A DNA stretch of 64,000 nt from Cyanobium sp. FACHB-13342. GTDB taxonomy: Bacteria; Cyanobacteriota; Cyanobacteriia; PCC-6307; Cyanobiaceae. The notes under the pieces were generated by a model. The model had not been told where the DNA came from. It worked only from the letters and a program-made list of their open reading frames with translations, and did not search any database. Within the stretch, counting starts at the first letter, position 1. Each line of letters opens with the position of its first letter. The translations under genes were made by a program, and so were the position numbers. Shown here in pieces: positions 44,627 through 54,755 of this stretch. The DNA is taken from positions 1 to 64,000 of the forward strand of contig NZ_JACJRT010000008.1 in NCBI RefSeq assembly GCF_014697415.1, in the 5' to 3' direction.

Positions 44627-45973
44627 ATGGCCAGCCCCCGCGCCAGCCTGCTTGTGCTGGTTGGCATCGGCGCCTGTGCGGCCACGGCAGTTGTGGCCAG
44701 GGAAATGGTGACCCCCCCAGGGGGCACGTCGCGCATCAGCGACAGCCCCAAGGAAGTGATCGACCAGACCTGGCAGATCGTTTTCCGCGATTACCTCGAC
44801 ATCAACGGCAAGTACAAGCCGGCCCAATGGCGCCAGATGCGGCGCGATGTGCTGGCCAAGAGCTACGGCAATCCCAAGGAGGCCTATGAGGCCATCCGCG
44901 GCATGCTCGGCAGCCTCGATGATCCCTACACCCGTTTTCTCGATCCGCGGGAATTCAAGGAGATGCAGATCGACACCTCCGGAGAGCTCTCCGGGGTGGG
45001 CATCCAGCTGAGTCTCGACAAGGACACCAAGAACCTGGTGGTGGTGTCCCCGATTGAGGGCTCGCCCGCCTCCCGGGCCGGTGTGCAGCCCAAGGACGTG
45101 ATCGTGGCGATCGACGGCAAACCCACCAAGGGGATGAGCACCGAGGACGCGGTGAAGCTGATCCGCGGCCAGGCCGGCACCACGGTCACCCTCACCCTCA
45201 AGCGCAAGGCCCAGACCCTGGAGGTTCCCCTCACCCGGGAGCGCATTGAGCTGCATGCGGTCGAGCATCAGATCAACACCACGGGCGATGGCGTGAAGGT
45301 GGGCTACATCCGCCTCAAGCAGTTCAATGCCACGGCCACCAAGGACATGCGCCTGGCGGTGAAGGACCTGGAGGAGAAGGGCGTCCAGGGCTACGTGCTC
45401 GACCTGCGCAGCAACCCCGGCGGCCTGCTGATGGCCAGTGTGGAGATCGCCCGCCAGTGGCTCAACGAGGGCACGATCGTGTCCACCAAAACCCGCGATG
45501 GCATCCAGGACGTGAAGCGGGCCAACGGCCGGGCCCTCACCACCAAGCCCCTGGTGGTGCTGGTGAATGAAGGTTCGGCCAGCGCCAGCGAAATCCTCTC
45601 CGGTGCCCTGCAGGACAACCAGCGGGCGGTGTTGGTGGGCCAGAAGACCTTTGGCAAGGGTCTGGTGCAGTCGGTGCGAGGGCTCTCCGATGGCTCCGGC
45701 ATGACCGTGACCATCGCCAAGTACCTCACCCCCAGCGGCCGGGATATTCACAAGCACGGCATCGACCCGGACGTGTCGGCGAAGATGACCGAGCTGGAGG
45801 CCCAGCGTCTCAAGCTGGAGGATCTCGGCACCAAGAAGGACAGCCAGTACCGGGTGGCGGAGTCCACCTTGGTGAAGCGGTTGCGCAGCGCCAACGGGGT
45901 GGACAAGGCCTACAACCCGGCCAGCGCCAACCTGCCGGCTGCCCTGGCCAAGCCCGCACCTGTGACGCGCTGA
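44627..45973 (+). CDS. ctpA: Carboxyl-terminal processing protease (CtpA/D1 processing type)
   Basis: 448 residues: a signal peptide/anchor (about 6-24), an N-terminal helical region, a PDZ domain at about 110-190 (SGVGIQLSLD, GVQPKDVIVAIDGKP) and a serine protease domain with the Ser/Lys dyad Ser319 (GSASASEIL) and Lys344 (TFGKGLVQ). The family cleaves the C-terminus of proteins in the thylakoid lumen or periplasm; in cyanobacteria CtpA processes the D1 protein of photosystem II, and paralogues exist, so the substrate is not certain. Confidence 0.93.
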   Translation: MASPRASLLVLVGIGACAATAVVAREMVTPPGGTSRISDSPKEVIDQTWQIVFRDYLDINGKYKPAQWRQMRRDVLAKSYGNPKEAYEAIRGMLGSLDDPYTRFLDPREFKEMQIDTSGELSGVGIQLSLDKDTKNLVVVSPIEGSPASRAGVQPKDVIVAIDGKPTKGMSTEDAVKLIRGQAGTTVTLTLKRKAQTLEVPLTRERIELHAVEHQINTTGDGVKVGYIRLKQFNATATKDMRLAVKDLEEKGVQGYVLDLRSNPGGLLMASVEIARQWLNEGTIVSTKTRDGIQDVKRANGRALTTKPLVVLVNEGSASASEILSGALQDNQRAVLVGQKTFGKGLVQSVRGLSDGSGMTVTIAKYLTPSGRDIHKHGIDPDVSAKMTELEAQRLKLEDLGTKKDSQYRVAESTLVKRLRSANGVDKAYNPASANLPAALAKPAPVTR

Positions 45974-45980
45974 GTTTTCT

Positions 45981-46196
45981 TTGACTGCCCCCTCAGAGTC
46001 GATCTGGACGCACAAGCCCTGGTGGTGCCAGCCCTGGAGCATCGTGCTCACGGGGCTGATGGTGCCCTCGGCGAGTTGGCTGCTGCTGCAGCGCTGGTGG
46101 ATCACCGCACCCCTCGCAGCCGGCGTCGGGGTGTGGTGGTGGCTGTTCCTGGTGCTGGTGCCGCGGGCCTACCAGAACGATCAGAGCAACGGCTGA
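45981..46196 (+). CDS. DUF6737 family small membrane protein
   Basis: 71 residues from a TTG, 7 bases after ctpA. KPWWCQPWSIVLTGL, followed by two hydrophobic stretches, fits a small cyanobacterial membrane family (DUF6737 type). Function is unknown; it is probably co-transcribed with ctpA. Confidence 0.65.
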   Translation: MTAPSESIWTHKPWWCQPWSIVLTGLMVPSASWLLLQRWWITAPLAAGVGVWWWLFLVLVPRAYQNDQSNG

Positions 46197-46209
46197 GGGA
46201 AGGGGGCCG

Positions 46210-46383
46210 TCAGGCCACCGGCTGCATCAGGCCGCCACCGGGGCTGGAGTCGTCGTCGTCGTTGTTGTTTTCGCCATTGCCGCCCATCACGGCGTAGAGC
46301 CCCAGGGCCGCCATGCTGATCAGGGCTGAGATCCAGCCCGTTCCATCGAGCAGGCCGGAGCTCAGTTCAGTCAGTTCTCCCAT
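46210..46383 (-). CDS. Small membrane protein with Asp-rich tail (57 residues)
   Basis: A 57-residue frame with a clean ATG at 46383. An N-terminal acidic helix (MGELTELSSGLLDGTG) leads to one hydrophobic helix (WISALISMAALGLYAVMGG), then a polar tail with NNNDDDDSS encoded by trinucleotide repeats, and a Gly/Pro-rich end. It converges on the DUF6737 gene with 13 bases between the stops. No family was recognised. Confidence 0.55.
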   Translation of the reverse strand: MGELTELSSGLLDGTGWISALISMAALGLYAVMGGNGENNNDDDDSSPGGGLMQPVA

Positions 46384-46448
46384 GGAGGCGGCCGGCGTCG
46401 TTCTCAGGATTGTAACGAACTTTTGCGCGACTGGGTGCCCCTGGGTGG

Positions 46449-49400
46449 TCAGACCGCCAACACCTCTTCGTTGCGGGCCTTGAGCTGCTCGCGCCGCTGG
46501 GCTTCGGTGAGGCCGTCGGCGCCCGGGAGCTGCTCGGCCATCTGGTTGAGCCAGCCCATCAGTTCCTCCAACTGTTTGTCGGGCGCCAGCACCCCCAGGC
46601 CCCGGGCCAGCACCTTGGCGGTGCTCCCCGATCCCGCCTGATACACGAGCCGCCCGTGCAGGTGCTGGGGCAGGCCCTGGCGCAGCAGCCGGAAAGCGGG
46701 CTCCTCCATCGGCGTGTCCAGGGCGATGTTGGGCGGCTCCGGCTTGATGCGGGAGAAGCCGCAGCGCTTGGCCACCAATTTCAGCTCCATCAGCTGCAGC
46801 AGCGATTGCACCGGCGCGGGGATGGCGCCGTAGCGATCCACCCAGCCGGCGGCCAGCTCCACCAAGGATTCTTTGCTGGTGCAGTCGGCGGCAGCCCGGT
46901 AGGCGGCCATCTTCTCGTCGTTCTCGGTGATCCAGTCGCCGGGGATGAAGGCGGTGATCGGCAGGTCAATCTGGGTGTCGTCGACCGCCGGAATGTCCTG
47001 GCCCTGGATCTCGGCGAGGGATTCCTGCAGCATCTCCATGTAGAGGTCAAAGCCGATGGTTTCCATCTGGCCGCTCTGCTCCACCCCCAACAGGTTGCCC
47101 ACGCCGCGGATCTCCATGTCGCGCATGGCCAGCTGGTAGCCGCTGCCCAGCTGGGCGAATTCCTGGATGGCCCGCAGCCGCTGGCGCGCCGCCTCACTCA
47201 GGGAGGCATCGCCCGGATAGAAGAGCCAGGCGTGGGCCTGGATGCCGCTGCGGCCCACCCGGCCCCGCAGTTGATAGAGCTGGGCCAGGCCGAATTTGTG
47301 GGCGTCCTCAATCAGGATCGTGTTCACTCGCGGGATGTCGAGGCCGCTCTCCACGATCGTGGTGCAGAGCATCAGGTCGGCCTCACCGGCGTTGAAGGCC
47401 ACCATGGCGCTCTCCAGCTCGCCCTCGGCCATCTGGCCGTGGGCCACCAGCAGCCGCAGGCCCGGGATCATGGCCCGCAGTTGGGTCGCCACGTCCTCGA
47501 TGCCCTCCACCCGGGGCACCACATAAAAAATCTGGCCGCCGCGATCGAGTTCCTGGCGGATGGCGCTGCGCACCGCTTCTTCATCGAGGGCGGCCAGGTG
47601 GGTTTTGATCGGCCGGCGCAGGGGCGGTGGCGTGGTGATCAGGCTCATTTCGCGCACACCCGAGAGGCTCATGTAAAGGGTGCGCGGGATCGGCGTGGCG
47701 CTCAGCGTCAGCACGTCCACGTCTTTTCTGAGGGCCTTGATCTTTTCCTTCTGGTTCACGCCGAAGCGCTGCTCCTCATCCACCACCAGCAGCCCCAGTT
47801 GCTTGAAGGTGGTGCTCTTGCCGAGCAGTTGGTGGGTGCCCACCACCACATCCACGGTGCCTGCGGCCAGCCCTTCCTGGATCACCTTGCGCTCGCCGGC
47901 GGTGCGGAAGCGGTTGAGCAGGCTCACCTTCAGCGGGTAGGGGGCGAAGCGTTCGGTGAGTGAGCGCCAGTGCTGCTGGGCCAGCACCGTGGTGGGGGCC
48001 AACATCGCCACCTGTTTGCCGGCGGTGACGGCCTTGAAAATGGCGCGGATCGCCACCTCGGTTTTGCCGAAGCCCACGTCGCCGCACACCAGCCGGTCCA
48101 TCGGCTGGGGCTGCTCCATGTCGCGCTTCACATCGCTGATGGCCTTCAGCTGGTCGGGGGTGGGCTCGTAGGGGAAGGAGTCTTCGAGTTCGCTCTGCCA
48201 GGGGCCATCGGCGGGGAAGGCGAAGCCCGGGGCCTGGTGCCGCTCGGCGTAGAGCTTCACCAGATCCACCGCCACCTTGCGCACGGCCTTCTTGGCCCGC
48301 TCCTTGGCCTTGGCCCAGGCCGTGCCGCCCATGCGGTTGAGGTCGGGCGGGGTGTCGGTGCTGGCCCGGTAGCGGCCCAGGCTGCCCAGCTGGTCGGCCG
48401 CCACCCGCAGCAGGCCGTCGGCGTACTGCACCACCAGGTAGTCGCGCGATTCGCCGCTGATGGCCAGCTTCTCGAGCTTGAGAAACTTGCCGATGCCGTG
48501 GTTGCGGTGCACCACGAAGTCGCCCGGCTGCATCTTGCCCGGATCCACCGTGCGGCTGGCGGCCTTGCGGCGGCGGCGCACGTAGCCCGTGGCGGCCAGG
48601 GCGTGCTGGCCGAAGAATTCCCGATCGGTGATCAGCACCAGCTTCCAGGCCGGCAACTGCAGCCCTTCCAGTTCGGCGGTGCCGCGGGTTTTCAGGGCCA
48701 CCGGGGTGCCCTGCTCCACCAGCCGCTCGATGGCGGGGAAGTCGGAGGGGTTGGGCACGAAGCGGGTGATGCAGTCGTGCTCCTCCAGCAGGGCCACCGC
48801 CCGGCTGGGCTGGGCCGAGAGCAGCCACACCGTGGCCCTCTCGGCCACAAAGCCCTTCACCAGGCCCGCCAACTTGCCGAAGGCGTTGGGGTAGGCCGGC
48901 ACGGCGCGGGAGGCCAGATCGAAGCTGTTGGGGTGCTTGTCGGTTTCGTGCAGCTCCTCCAGGTCGAAGCCGGTGAAGGCGGAGGTCGGCTCCAGCGCCT
49001 CCGCCGGGGGGCGGTGCAGCAGGGGGGGCAGCAGCTCTGGGGCGCTGCTGGCATCCAGGCCCAGATCCTGCACCACGTCGGCGTAGTGGTCGCCGGCGTG
49101 GTCAAACCACTGCTGGCCGTGGGAGAGGCAGTGGCGCCGCCCATCGATGGCGATCAGGGTGTTGGGGGGCAGGTAGTCCAGCAGGGAGGCGGGCCGCTGC
49201 CAGGCCAGGCCCATCAGCCGTCGCATGCCCTCCGGGGTGCCCCCTTCGAGCAGCCGTTCAAGGGCTTCCGGGCTCAGCAGGCGCTCCAGTCCATCGGGCA
49301 TCGAGTCGCGCAGGGCATCGGCCACCAGGGGGCCGTAGCCGCTGGGGGTGAGGCGTACCACCTCGATGGCATCGAGGGAGCGCTGGGAGGCGGGATCGAA

Positions 49401-50036
49401 CTCCCGCAACTTCTCCAGCTCCTCGCCAAAAAACTCGAGCCGCACGGGCAGCTCGGCACTCACCGGAAACACGTCGACGATGTCGCCGCGCCGGCTCCAG
49501 CTGCCCTCCTGTTCGATCGTGGGCACCCGCTCGTAGCCAAGCCGGGTGAGGGTGGTGCCCAACGCTTCCAGATCGACGCACTCGCCCTTGCGCAGGCTGA
49601 GGCACTGGGCCTGCAGGGCGGCGGGCGGGGGCAGATGGGGTTGCAGGGCCCGCTCGGTGGCCACGATCGCCAGCCGGCGGGCGCCGGGTTGGGCCGGCAG
49701 ATCGAGCAGCTCGCCCAGCACCTGCAGCTGCCCCCAGGTGATCTCACTGGTGGGGTCAAAGGGCTCGTAGGGGCTGCCCTCGCTGGTGGGGTACAGCTGG
49801 CAGCTGTCCCAGCCCATCAGCTCCAGCAGGGCCGCCCAGCGCCCGGCCTCCTCCAGGGTGGGCACGATCACCAACAACGGCGCCTGGCTGCTGCCCGCCA
49901 GGGCGCTGCTCACCAGGGCCCGCGCGGCCCGTCCCGCGCCGGAAAGCCGCAGCCGTTCGGGGCGCTCCAGGCGGGCCCGCACCTCCGCCGTCAGCGGCAC
50001 CTGCTGCAGTTGGCGCACCAGGGCGGAGAGGGGCAT
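46449..50036 (-). CDS. mfd: Transcription-repair coupling factor
   Basis: 1195 residues from the ATG at 50036 ([12 protein letters not shown]). It frees RNA polymerase stalled at DNA damage and recruits UvrA. Visible parts are the UvrB-like N-terminus ([17 protein letters not shown]), the RNA-polymerase-interacting region ([14 protein letters not shown]), a RecG-like helicase with Walker [12 protein letters not shown] and DEEQRFG, and the late motif [11 protein letters not shown] with [11 protein letters not shown]. Length is normal. It is divergent from the metalloprotease-like gene. Confidence 0.97.
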   Translation of the reverse strand: MPLSALVRQLQQVPLTAEVRARLERPERLRLSGAGRAARALVSSALAGSSQAPLLVIVPTLEEAGRWAALLELMGWDSCQLYPTSEGSPYEPFDPTSEITWGQLQVLGELLDLPAQPGARRLAIVATERALQPHLPPPAALQAQCLSLRKGECVDLEALGTTLTRLGYERVPTIEQEGSWSRRGDIVDVFPVSAELPVRLEFFGEELEKLREFDPASQRSLDAIEVVRLTPSGYGPLVADALRDSMPDGLERLLSPEALERLLEGGTPEGMRRLMGLAWQRPASLLDYLPPNTLIAIDGRRHCLSHGQQWFDHAGDHYADVVQDLGLDASSAPELLPPLLHRPPAEALEPTSAFTGFDLEELHETDKHPNSFDLASRAVPAYPNAFGKLAGLVKGFVAERATVWLLSAQPSRAVALLEEHDCITRFVPNPSDFPAIERLVEQGTPVALKTRGTAELEGLQLPAWKLVLITDREFFGQHALAATGYVRRRRKAASRTVDPGKMQPGDFVVHRNHGIGKFLKLEKLAISGESRDYLVVQYADGLLRVAADQLGSLGRYRASTDTPPDLNRMGGTAWAKAKERAKKAVRKVAVDLVKLYAERHQAPGFAFPADGPWQSELEDSFPYEPTPDQLKAISDVKRDMEQPQPMDRLVCGDVGFGKTEVAIRAIFKAVTAGKQVAMLAPTTVLAQQHWRSLTERFAPYPLKVSLLNRFRTAGERKVIQEGLAAGTVDVVVGTHQLLGKSTTFKQLGLLVVDEEQRFGVNQKEKIKALRKDVDVLTLSATPIPRTLYMSLSGVREMSLITTPPPLRRPIKTHLAALDEEAVRSAIRQELDRGGQIFYVVPRVEGIEDVATQLRAMIPGLRLLVAHGQMAEGELESAMVAFNAGEADLMLCTTIVESGLDIPRVNTILIEDAHKFGLAQLYQLRGRVGRSGIQAHAWLFYPGDASLSEAARQRLRAIQEFAQLGSGYQLAMRDMEIRGVGNLLGVEQSGQMETIGFDLYMEMLQESLAEIQGQDIPAVDDTQIDLPITAFIPGDWITENDEKMAAYRAAADCTSKESLVELAAGWVDRYGAIPAPVQSLLQLMELKLVAKRCGFSRIKPEPPNIALDTPMEEPAFRLLRQGLPQHLHGRLVYQAGSGSTAKVLARGLGVLAPDKQLEELMGWLNQMAEQLPGADGLTEAQRREQLKARNEEVLAV

Positions 50037-50098
50037 GGGCGGTGCGGAGGGCAGGTGGCTCCGATCTTCGCAACTGGCCCCAGACTGAACTCGGTTGC

Positions 50099-50845
50099 TT
50101 GCCCTGTCTGGTCCGATCCCGCCGCCCGTCTCGCGCACCCCTGGTCCTGCTACTGGGGGGGCTGCTGCTGCTGCTGGGGGCCGGATGGGCCGCCTGGCCG
50201 CTGCGGCCCCCTGCAGGGGCGTCCTCCGTGTTGGCCAAGTCGGCTTCTCCGGCCGCCGGGCTCTCGCCAGCGGCGGAGGCGACCCTGCTGCAGCACTTGG
50301 CCGTTGCTGACCGGCAGTGGTTGCCCCGGGCCGAGATCCTGCCCAATGGCGCCACCCGGTACCACTACCGCCGCCGCCCCGGGGAGCCCAGGCTGTCGGT
50401 GGCCGAGCTGCGGGCCCTGATCGCCAACCCCCCCCGCTTCGGGGCGGAGCGCCTGGCGATCGGAGAGTTGTTAACCGTGCTCGCTGCCGCTGGGGTGCGC
50501 CTGGAATTGACCCAGCCACGCAAGACCGGGGCAGCGGGGGAGTGGGATCCGTCGGCCCGCACCCTGCGGATCCAGCCGAGGGTGGTGGGCAAGGGCAGCC
50601 TGGAGTTCGCCCGGGTGCTTAACCATGAGGCCATCCATGTGGCCCAGAGCTGCCGTAATCGGGGGCTGCGCTCCAGTCCTCGCCCCCTTGGTCTGTCCTC
50701 CCAGGTGCCGAGCCATCTCGCCGCCATCCTGGAGGAGCCGATCTACCGCACCGCGTCTGAACGTGTTCGGCAGCTCGAGCGGGAGGCCTATGCCAACCAG
50801 GAGCGTCTCGGGCTCGGGGCCCAGCTCGTGCGCCGCCACTGCTGA
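50099..50845 (+). CDS. Putative membrane-anchored zinc metalloprotease-like protein
   Basis: About 248 residues from a TTG at 50099; the open frame reaches an ATG at 50042, six bases from the mfd start. A basic N-terminus and a signal-anchor helix ([19 protein letters not shown]) are followed by a periplasmic domain. [17 protein letters not shown] has the H-E-x-x-H pattern of zinc peptidases (HEAIH), with a later Glu-rich helix ([23 protein letters not shown]) that could supply the third ligand. No named peptidase family was recognised. Confidence 0.6.
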   Translation: MPCLVRSRRPSRAPLVLLLGGLLLLLGAGWAAWPLRPPAGASSVLAKSASPAAGLSPAAEATLLQHLAVADRQWLPRAEILPNGATRYHYRRRPGEPRLSVAELRALIANPPRFGAERLAIGELLTVLAAAGVRLELTQPRKTGAAGEWDPSARTLRIQPRVVGKGSLEFARVLNHEAIHVAQSCRNRGLRSSPRPLGLSSQVPSHLAAILEEPIYRTASERVRQLEREAYANQERLGLGAQLVRRHC

Positions 50846-50906
50846 GGCGCGGCGCAGTTCTGTTCGAAACGCGTGATTAGGATCCAATCAAAATCTGGAG
50901 ACCTGG

Positions 50907-51338
50907 GTGGATCCTGTTCAAGCTCAGACTCCCTACCTTCCTGTCGACCCCGACCCTGGCAGCCAGGGGATACCCACGATCGAGGCCCTGCAGAACAGCG
51001 ATCGCCCCTTCGTGCTGGCCAATTCCCTTGGAGAGGTTGTGTCGATCAATGCAGCCTTTCAAGCCACCTACGGTTGGACGGAGGATCAACTGCGTGGTCA
51101 GTCACTGAGCTTGATTCTTCCGGGATCCTTTCAGATGTCCCACCAGCTGGGATTCTCCCGCTTCCAGGCCACGGAACAGTCCACGATTTTGGCCCATCCC
51201 CTGCGGCTCAAGACCGTGTGTGCCGACGGCACGGAGGTGGTGTCGGAGCATTTCATCCTCGGCGAGAAGCGAGAGACCGGCTGGGTGTTTGGAGCCACCC
51301 TCACCCCGCTGCCGGACTGTGTCGAAACCGATGCCTGA
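50907..51338 (+). CDS. Stand-alone PAS domain protein
   Basis: 143 residues from a GTG. One PAS domain: RPFVLANSLGEVVSINAAFQ, TYGWTEDQLRGQSLSLILP, then EVVSEHFILGEKRETGWVFG. No effector domain is attached. Its stop lies inside the start of the next gene (ATGCCTGA, 8-base overlap), so it is coupled to a PAS-GGDEF-EAL protein and probably senses a signal for it. Confidence 0.8.
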   Translation: MDPVQAQTPYLPVDPDPGSQGIPTIEALQNSDRPFVLANSLGEVVSINAAFQATYGWTEDQLRGQSLSLILPGSFQMSHQLGFSRFQATEQSTILAHPLRLKTVCADGTEVVSEHFILGEKRETGWVFGATLTPLPDCVETDA

Positions 51339-53094
51339 TGACACGCTGATCCAGGAGCTGCGCCGCACCCTTGGCCGGCTGGATTCGGCCCTCGGCCAGA
51401 TCAGTGAGGGACTGGTTCTGGTTGACGCGATCGGCCAGGTGTTGTGGACGAATGCCGCCTTCGATGGGCTGGTGGGGAAGTCGCGCCTGGAGATCCTCGG
51501 TGTGGATCTCCATCAGCTGCTGCCGCGCAACTTTGTTGATGAGCCGATTCTCACGATTGAACAGACCCGAGGAGGGCTTTTAAAAACAGGTTTTGTGACG
51601 GCCATTCTCTGTGAGGATCCGGTTTCCGCTCTCGAAATTGAATGGCGCCCCGTGGTGACCGAGGTGCCCAATCCCCTGATGTTTTGCTTCCGGGATGTGA
51701 GTGCCCGGATCTCCTTTGATGAGCTTCAGCAGAAGAGCCGGCAGACCGAAGAGAGATGGTTAAAGGCCAACCAGATGTATCTCGATCTGCAGTCGAAGCA
51801 GTTGGCCTTGGCCGCCAAGGTGATGAAGTGCCCGGTGACCGGGCTGCCGAACCGCCGGGGCCTGCGCTCCAAGATGGCGGCGGCCCTGCGCCACCTGCGT
51901 CGCACCCCCGGCAATGTCACCCTGTTGTTCTGTGATCTGAACCGCTTCAAGGAGGTCAATGACGTCTATGGCCACCAGGTGGGGGATGAACTGCTGATTG
52001 AGGTGGGCAAGCGCCTCCAGGCCACCCTCCGGCCGGAGGATGTGCTGGCCCGTCTTGGTGGCGATGAGTTTGTCGTGCTCAGCCCCGACATCCCCACGCC
52101 GATGGCGGCCGTGCAGGTGGCGGAACGCCTGCAGGCGGCCCTCGCGGTGCCCTGGAAGATCCAGGACTACGTGATCACGCCGAGCATGAGCATCGGCATC
52201 GCCTCCACGGATGATGCCGAGATGACGGTCGACGAACTGTTGCGTCGTGCTGACTTGGCCATGTATTCAGCCAAGGGCAACGCCGAGCGCTCGATCACCA
52301 TCTTTGACCATGTCATTGATGAACAGGTCAAGCGGGGAATCCTGATCAAACGCCAGTTGCAGGATGCGATTGACAGTGACCTGTTGCGGGTGGACTTCCA
52401 GCCCATTGTCAACCTGGAAACCCGAGAGTCGGTGGGCTATGAAGCCCTGTCCCGGGTCCGGGATATTGAAGGTGGTTGGATTTCACCCGTCGACTTCATT
52501 CCCGTCGCTGAAAGCGTGGGCCTGATTGATCCCCTGGGGGATCTGGTGTTGCGGCGCTGCCTGGAGGTGTTGCGCCTGTTGGGGCATCCGAGCACTGATC
52601 AGGTGATCTCGATCAATGTCAGTCCCCTGCAGATCTGCCGGCAAGGCCTGGCAGCCCGGGTGATCCAACTGGCGGAGCGGGCCCAAGTGGAGTTCTCGGC
52701 CTTGGCGATCGAGGTCACGGAATCGGTACTGATTGATCGACCCATCGAGGCGATGCGGGAATTGGAGTCCCTCCGGGCGGTGGGCTGCCGGGTGTATCTC
52801 GATGATTTCGGCACGGGGTACTCGAGCATGTCCTGGTTGGCCCAGTTGCCCATTGATGCCATCAAGATCGATCGCAGTTTTGTCATGGGCCTGCTCACCG
52901 ATCCCCGCCGCGCCCTTGTGGTGGCTTCGATGATTCGCCTCTCCAGGGATCTGGGTCTCGACGTGATTGCGGAAGGGGTGGAGCAGGAAGACCAGGCCCA
53001 GGCCCTGCTGGCGATGGGCTGTTGCAAGGCCCAGGGATTTCTGTTCGGTCGTCCCGCTCCGATTCCCGCCTCAGTGGAGGCTCGCGCGCTCTGA
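51331..53094 (+). CDS. PAS-GGDEF-EAL cyclic di-GMP signalling protein
   Basis: 587 residues from the ATG at 51331. Order: a PAS domain at about 20-130, a short coiled helix, a GGDEF domain with GGDEF at 243-247 and an inhibition site RPED five residues before it, and an EAL domain with EAL at 371-373 and the metal-binding DDFGTGYSS at about 491-499. All key motifs for both cyclic di-GMP synthesis and breakdown appear present, so it may be bifunctional. No membrane segment. The coupled PAS protein upstream likely regulates it. Confidence 0.9.
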   Translation: MPDDTLIQELRRTLGRLDSALGQISEGLVLVDAIGQVLWTNAAFDGLVGKSRLEILGVDLHQLLPRNFVDEPILTIEQTRGGLLKTGFVTAILCEDPVSALEIEWRPVVTEVPNPLMFCFRDVSARISFDELQQKSRQTEERWLKANQMYLDLQSKQLALAAKVMKCPVTGLPNRRGLRSKMAAALRHLRRTPGNVTLLFCDLNRFKEVNDVYGHQVGDELLIEVGKRLQATLRPEDVLARLGGDEFVVLSPDIPTPMAAVQVAERLQAALAVPWKIQDYVITPSMSIGIASTDDAEMTVDELLRRADLAMYSAKGNAERSITIFDHVIDEQVKRGILIKRQLQDAIDSDLLRVDFQPIVNLETRESVGYEALSRVRDIEGGWISPVDFIPVAESVGLIDPLGDLVLRRCLEVLRLLGHPSTDQVISINVSPLQICRQGLAARVIQLAERAQVEFSALAIEVTESVLIDRPIEAMRELESLRAVGCRVYLDDFGTGYSSMSWLAQLPIDAIKIDRSFVMGLLTDPRRALVVASMIRLSRDLGLDVIAEGVEQEDQAQALLAMGCCKAQGFLFGRPAPIPASVEARAL

Positions 53095-53922
53095 GCTGCT
53101 TCCCGCTTCGGCCCTGGCCAGCCACTCGCTCTCCAGCAGCATGTTGAATTGCAGGAGCTGGGTATCGCTGAGTTGCTGCCGGCTGGCCAGGCTGAAGTGC
53201 TGCTCGAGGAAGCTGCGCCCCTGGCCCGGATCCCACTGCAGCTGCTCCAGCAGTTGGTCGCATTGACGCAGCAGTTCCCGGCGGCGTAGGGGCGCCGGCG
53301 CGCTGGCGGGATCCTGGCCCGCTGCCAGCCCTTCCAGGGCCTGCAGGTAGGCCAGCAGATCGCCGTAGCTGGTGAGCCGGTTGCGGCTGGGATGGCCAAA
53401 CACCCGCTCCAGGTAGGTGCCCTCCTGGGCCCGGTCCCAGCCCAGTCGTTGCAGCTGCAGGTCGAGCCGGGCCAGTTCGCTGCTCCAGTCCTCGGGATCG
53501 GCGGGGGGCTCCACCGTGTCCGGGGCCAGGCTCGGCAGTTGGGGGCTGGGCGGGGCGACGGGGTCCCCACTGGGCTTGGCGCTGGGTGGAGCGCTGGTTG
53601 GTGGATTGATGCTTGGGGAAGGGATGCTCGGGGAGGGAATGTTTGGGGCAGGGAGGGTTGGTGGATGGGGGCTTGGTGCCCTGATGGGCTCGGCTGCCCG
53701 AGCTGGCTTGGCCGGTGCATCCGGCAGGTGGCTTTGCAGCCGCTGGCGGGCCCGGTCTTCCGCCTCCTCGGCGGTGGGGCCCTCTCCCAGGGCGGCCTCG
53801 AGGATCCGCCCCCCGCGGCGGGCCCGCACCAGCACCACCCGGCTGCCAGTTTCGGCATGCACGAGCTCAACCTCCAGGTCGAGTTCCGACGTTCGGTTGG
53901 AGCTGTCCCCTGCCATGCCCAC
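53071..53922 (-). CDS. Conserved hypothetical protein with Pro/Ser repeat linker
   Basis: 283 residues. A small N-terminal beta domain (LDLEVELVHAETGSRVVLVRA, RILEAALGEGPTAEEAEDRA), a long low-complexity linker with imperfect IPSPS repeats, and a helical C-terminal domain with LERVFGHPSRNRLTSYGDLLAYLQAL. I recognise the last part only as a recurring picocyanobacterial sequence of unknown function. Its 3' end overlaps the convergent GGDEF-EAL gene by 24 bases. Confidence 0.65.
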   Translation of the reverse strand: MGMAGDSSNRTSELDLEVELVHAETGSRVVLVRARRGGRILEAALGEGPTAEEAEDRARQRLQSHLPDAPAKPARAAEPIRAPSPHPPTLPAPNIPSPSIPSPSINPPTSAPPSAKPSGDPVAPPSPQLPSLAPDTVEPPADPEDWSSELARLDLQLQRLGWDRAQEGTYLERVFGHPSRNRLTSYGDLLAYLQALEGLAAGQDPASAPAPLRRRELLRQCDQLLEQLQWDPGQGRSFLEQHFSLASRQQLSDTQLLQFNMLLESEWLARAEAGSSSERASLH

Positions 53923-53996
53923 GTGCTGTTCCCCCAGGTCCCGGCCTGTTGAAGCTGACTTTCTAGACTGATGTCCATCCTGACCCGCTGCAGCCC

Positions 53997-54755
53997 GTGG
54001 AAGCGGAGTCGATCCAGTCCCTCACACCGCTGATTCGCCAGGCCGACCAGTGGCGGGAGGTGCTGTTGCTGCTGCCCCTGCTGGTGGCGCTCGAGGCCGT
54101 GCTTTCCGCCGATAACGCCATTGCCCTGGCGGCCATTGCCCGCGGTCTGGAGGACCCGGCCCGCCAGCGCCAGGCCCTCAACCTCGGATTGGCCCTGGCC
54201 CTGGTGTTTCGGCTCGGGCTGATCGTGGCGGCCCGGTGGGTGCTGAATTTCTGGCCCCTGCAGTTGGCGGCGGCGGGCTACCTGCTCTGGCTCTGTGGCC
54301 GCCATCTGGTGTTGGTGTGGTCCGAAGGCAACACGGACCCGGACGACCCGGCTGGAGCGCAGGCTGAGCCGGGCGGCCATGGGTCCCTGCACCATGCCGG
54401 CCTGGGCTCCATCGTGGTCACCCTGGCCCTCACCGACCTGGCCTTTTCGCTCGACAGCGTCGCGGCGGCAGTGGCGGTGAGCGATCGCCTGGGGCTGGTG
54501 ATGGCCGGTGGGGTGATCGGGGTGATTGCCCTGCGTCTCACCGCCGAGCTGTTCATCCGCTGGCTGGAGGTATACCAGCACCTGGAAACGGCTGGCTATC
54601 TGGCGGTGGGCCTGGTGGGCATCCGCCTGCTGCTGCGGCTCGGCTTGCCCCAGGTGGTGCCGCCGGAATGGCTGCTGTTGCTGATGGTGGCGGCCCTGTT
54701 TGTCTGGGGATTTTCGGTGCGCTCGCCCCAGCTGGAGCCCCCCGCCGAGCCGTGA
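53997..54755 (+). CDS. TerC family membrane protein
   Basis: 252 residues from a GTG, with about seven hydrophobic segments. The two TerC signature blocks are LEAVLSADNAIALAAIARG and TDLAFSLDSVAAAVAVS, each with the conserved acidic residues in the membrane. TerC proteins move metal ions or assist insertion of membrane proteins; in plants and cyanobacteria a TerC protein is needed for thylakoid function or metal tolerance. Its stop overlaps the next gene's GTG (GTGA). Confidence 0.85.
   Translation: MEAESIQSLTPLIRQADQWREVLLLLPLLVALEAVLSADNAIALAAIARGLEDPARQRQALNLGLALALVFRLGLIVAARWVLNFWPLQLAAAGYLLWLCGRHLVLVWSEGNTDPDDPAGAQAEPGGHGSLHHAGLGSIVVTLALTDLAFSLDSVAAAVAVSDRLGLVMAGGVIGVIALRLTAELFIRWLEVYQHLETAGYLAVGLVGIRLLLRLGLPQVVPPEWLLLLMVAALFVWGFSVRSPQLEPPAEP

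Noticed and set aside
47970-50420. 816-residue open frame on the plus strand opposite mfd
   Set aside because: Antisense shadow of a GC-rich gene with no recognisable domain; mfd helicase motifs run the other way.
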